DNA of 7,776 bases from Parabacteroides sp. (GTDB taxonomy: Bacteria; Bacteroidota; Bacteroidia; Bacteroidales; Tannerellaceae), in NCBI GenBank assembly GCA_019411205.1, contig DXRF01000025.1, forward strand, positions 1-7,776. Direction: 5' to 3'. Made by a program: the position numbers and the translations under genes. Positions 6,138-7,776 of the stretch are shown piece after piece; the first letter of the stretch is position 1, and every line of letters begins with the position of its first letter. Below the pieces are notes generated by a model that was given only the letters and a program-made list of their open reading frames with translations, did no database searches and was not told the DNA's origin.

Positions 6138-6653
6138 ATGGCGGCAATATCTGCGGGAGAGTTTGAACGTATTTTCAAGGAGTTTTATAAGCCCCTGTGT
6201 CTGTTTGCACTTCGTTTTACAGAAAAAACGGAAGATGCCGAAGACGTCGTGCAGCAGGTCTTTGCCGATGTTTGGGATAAGAACAACCATGATATGTTAA
6301 TTGCTAACTTTAAATCCTATCTCTATCAAGCGGTACGGAATCGTTCCCTTACGCTTATCGCCCAATCTTCTGATACGTTACAGACAACGGAGTGTATAGC
6401 CGATTTAGAAGACCTCTCGGAAGAGGAACAGATATATCAATCGGAACGAGATGCACGTCTTTGGGCGGCCATCGACGAGCTGCCAGCCGAACGGAAGAAG
6501 ATATTTCTGCTTTCCAAGCGGGACGGGTTAAAATATCAGGAGATTGCGGAGGAGTTGCATATTTCCATTAAAACAGTTGAAAACCAGATAGGAAAAGCGT
6601 TAAAGACTTTGCGGGAAACGGCCATACGGATTTATTGTTTCTTTTTTTCTTGA
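6138..6653 (+). CDS. ECF RNA polymerase sigma factor, Bacteroidetes type
   Basis: This 171-residue protein has the two-domain layout of extracytoplasmic-function sigma factors. Sigma region 2 spans roughly residues 8-72, with FYKPLCLFALRFTEKTEDAEDVVQQVFADVW at its core (the -10-binding and core-binding part). Sigma region 4 spans about 105-160, with the helix-turn-helix around GLKYQEIAEELHISIKTVENQIGKAL (130-154), which binds the -35-like element. A short hydrophobic tail (IRIYCFFFS) ends the protein. Length and motifs fit the Bacteroidetes expansion family 1 of sigma-70 factors, which normally work with a FecR-type anti-sigma factor. An ATG four bases upstream (6134-6136) is out of frame and ends after ten codons. 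Downstream genes on the same strand encode an outer-membrane barrel and a likely anti-sigma factor, supporting a signalling role; the inducing signal is unknown. Confidence 0.93.
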   Translation: MAAISAGEFERIFKEFYKPLCLFALRFTEKTEDAEDVVQQVFADVWDKNNHDMLIANFKSYLYQAVRNRSLTLIAQSSDTLQTTECIADLEDLSEEEQIYQSERDARLWAAIDELPAERKKIFLLSKRDGLKYQEIAEELHISIKTVENQIGKALKTLRETAIRIYCFFFS

Positions 6654-6683
6654 ATGAATAGGGGTTTTTTCAGATTTCCGGTC

Positions 6684-6720
6684 TTAGTGATAGAAAGGTT
6701 AAATGTTTATGTATCACTAA
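6684..6720. promoter_or_regulatory. 9-bp perfect inverted repeat upstream of the barrel gene
   Basis: TTAGTGATA (6684-6692) and TATCACTAA (6712-6720) are exact inverted copies around a 19-nt spacer, in the 81-nt gap between the sigma and barrel genes and ending 14 nt before the chosen ATG. It could be an operator or an RNA hairpin in the shared transcript that affects translation of the barrel gene. Confidence 0.45.
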
Positions 6721-6734
6721 TGCAAAAAAGAGAA

Positions 6735-7493
6735 ATGAAGAAATTCGTATTATTTGTGATGTTGATGATGAGTGTGGTATCGGTGAGCGCACAACGGTGG
6801 TCGTTGACGCCGGAAGTCGGGATGACGGCCGTCAAGAGAGGCGGCTCTTCTTATATCGATGAACCGGGATACACTTGGAATGCCGGTTGGAAGATCGGAG
6901 TTGGAGTGGAGTATGCTGTCAAACCGGACCGTTTTTCATTGAAATCGGGGTTGTATTATACTCAACGGGGATATTCGAGACAATCGATTTCCTTCGGGAG
7001 CGTTTACCCGACAATAGACGATCAGTCGAAGTCTACTTTTAGTAAGAACTATTATAAGACGAGGCGTCATTTCTTGCAGGTTCCGTTGATGGCGAATTTG
7101 TCATTCCGTTTAGCGGATAATGTACGGTTGAATCTGGCTGCCGGTCCTTATATCGCTTATTCGATGGGAGATAAAAATATAGCTGAGTATAATGAATATA
7201 CACCGGGTAATAGTAGCGGTCATGAAAGTTATGGCTCTATCTATTATGGAGATAATGATGGTTATTTTTATGGTGGCGGATGGGTAAGAAAAGGCTTTAG
7301 TCATGAAAGTTGGACGCACGATAACTCTTTCGACTGGGGACTTTCGTTTCAGGCAGGATTGGAAATAGGCTCCTGTGTGATGAATGTCGGTTACGATGCC
7401 TCTTTGGGTAAGGAATACGAATATGATTCGGTCGACTTGAAATACCATACTTTCAGTTTATCTGTCGGTTATAAATTTAAATTAGGAAAATAA
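6735..7493 (+). CDS. outer-membrane beta-barrel protein (PorT-like)
   Basis: I choose the ATG at 6735-6737, preceded by AAAAAGAGAA, because it begins a signal peptide (MKKFVLFVMLMMSVVSVSAQ, cleavage after SA). An in-frame ATG at 6654 would add 27 residues ahead of that signal and is unlikely. The mature protein of about 230 residues alternates aromatic and polar residues in strands, with family-typical phrases: KSGLYYTQRGYS near residues 70-81, FLQVPLMANLSFRLADNVRLNLAAGPYIAYSMGDK in the middle, and a C-terminal SLSVGYKFKLGK. This fits the outer-membrane beta-barrel domain PF13568 (PorT/porin-like, about eight strands). A Gly/Tyr/Asp-rich stretch before the last strands probably forms a surface loop. 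Ligand unknown. It lies between a sigma factor and a putative anti-sigma factor; no promoter is visible in front of it, so it is probably co-transcribed with the sigma gene. Confidence 0.85.
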   Translation: MKKFVLFVMLMMSVVSVSAQRWSLTPEVGMTAVKRGGSSYIDEPGYTWNAGWKIGVGVEYAVKPDRFSLKSGLYYTQRGYSRQSISFGSVYPTIDDQSKSTFSKNYYKTRRHFLQVPLMANLSFRLADNVRLNLAAGPYIAYSMGDKNIAEYNEYTPGNSSGHESYGSIYYGDNDGYFYGGGWVRKGFSHESWTHDNSFDWGLSFQAGLEIGSCVMNVGYDASLGKEYEYDSVDLKYHTFSLSVGYKFKLGK

Positions 7494-7513
7494 ACAATGG
7501 AAAGGGCTGTGGC

Positions 7514-7546
7514 AATTGTCCATTGTCAATTATCAATTGTCAATTG
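7514..7546. repeat. 7-bp tandem repeat (AATTGTC), about 4.7 copies
   Basis: Successive units read AATTGTC, CATTGTC, AATTATC, AATTGTC and a partial AATTG. The array fills the 55-nt gap between the barrel gene and the next start codon, ending 2 nt before the ATG. It leaves no room for a Shine-Dalgarno sequence. Short arrays of this wording are familiar from Bacteroidales intergenic regions, as far as I recall. Confidence 0.75.
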
Positions 7547-7548
7547 AA

Positions 7549-7776
7549 ATGAAGAACAACGAGCGAGATGATAGATTTGAAAAACGCCTTCGTTTTGTAG
7601 TCCGGCACTACAAAGAGGGGAGCTTGGATGAGGATAAGGCTTGGAAACGGTTTGCCTTTCGGCAGGGAATCCGCCGCCAGGTCGCTTTTCGCCGTTATTG
7701 GATGGCGGCCGCTTCTGTTGTGCTTTTGCTTATTGGATTCGGCACTTTTTATGTGAAAGAGCGGAACAATCCTGAA
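7549..7776 (+). CDS. putative FecR-type anti-sigma factor, N-terminal part only
   Basis: Seventy-six codons are visible from the ATG at 7549-7551 to the window edge, with no stop. The first 50 residues are highly charged and probably cytoplasmic (RFVVRHYKEGSLDEDKAWKR at about 15-34). A single hydrophobic segment follows at about 51-69 (WMAAASVVLLLIGFGTFYV), then a charged periplasmic start (KERNNPE). A short basic cytoplasmic head plus one membrane helix is the layout of Bacteroidetes FecR-like anti-sigma factors, in which the head binds the sigma factor and the periplasmic FecR and DUF4974 domains sense the outer membrane. Those domains would lie beyond the window, so the call rests on layout and on the upstream sigma gene. 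It could be another single-pass membrane protein. It sits 55 nt after the barrel gene on the same strand. Confidence 0.6.
   Translation, partial: MKNNERDDRFEKRLRFVVRHYKEGSLDEDKAWKRFAFRQGIRRQVAFRRYWMAAASVVLLLIGFGTFYVKERNNPE

Noticed and set aside
6057..6290. Minus-strand open frame of 77 codons around the sigma-gene start
   Set aside because: It overlaps the sigma region 2 coding sequence on the other strand and shows no family features.
6654..6734. 27-codon upstream extension of the barrel gene
   Set aside because: The signal peptide begins at the ATG at 6735, which also has the better purine-rich leader; the extension lies across the palindrome.
7497..7547. 16-codon open frame running through the 7-bp tandem repeat
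   Set aside because: It starts just after the barrel stop codon and is made mostly of repeat units; no evidence that it is translated, though it would end next to the following ATG.

Overview
The window looks like a chromosomal segment of a gut-type Bacteroidales bacterium; Parabacteroides or Bacteroides is my best guess, not proven. The grounds are: repeated TAnnTTTG promoter -7 elements, which are typical of Bacteroidetes sigma-ABfr; AT-rich leaders with little Shine-Dalgarno signal; and families expanded in this phylum (the AAA-ATPase-like/PD-(D/E)XK protein, 6-bladed beta-propeller lipoproteins, DUF1080, a Bacteroidetes-type ECF sigma factor, a PorT-like outer-membrane barrel). There is no rRNA, tRNA, CRISPR array, transposase or integrase in the window. 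The longest stretch without a gene is 217 bp (5921-6137), so no gene-free gap exceeds 300 bp.

Left part (1-3035, all minus strand): reading leftwards, two overlapping genes encode exported beta-propeller-like proteins (3035-1878, then 1894-803). After a 141-bp gap comes the N-terminal two thirds or so of an AAA-ATPase-like protein with its own promoter (661-1, cut by the window edge). A perfect 13-bp inverted repeat spans this gap; one arm lies inside the spacer of the ATPase promoter and the other overlaps the stop codon of the propeller gene.

Middle part (3036-5920, plus strand): a 125-bp divergent intergenic region carries two back-to-back -7 elements inside a 13-bp near-perfect dyad. It separates the propeller operon from a voltage-gated-type K+ channel that ends in a zinc-ribbon tail. 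Next come a secreted DUF1080 (3-keto-disaccharide hydrolase family) protein and trpS, each with its own -7 element. Their promoters share an extended TTTGyCGCC sequence. A long hairpin after trpS probably ends transcription.

Right part (6138-7776, plus strand): an ECF sigma factor, then a small outer-membrane beta-barrel protein, then the start of a single-pass membrane protein that resembles a FecR-type anti-sigma factor (cut by the window edge). The order sigma - barrel - putative anti-sigma suggests a cell-envelope signalling unit. The gaps within it hold a 9-bp palindrome and a 7-bp tandem repeat.

I did not find a clearly new system. The points most worth a second look are the divergent promoter dyad, the inverted repeat in the ATPase promoter, and the barrel gene placed between sigma and putative anti-sigma genes.
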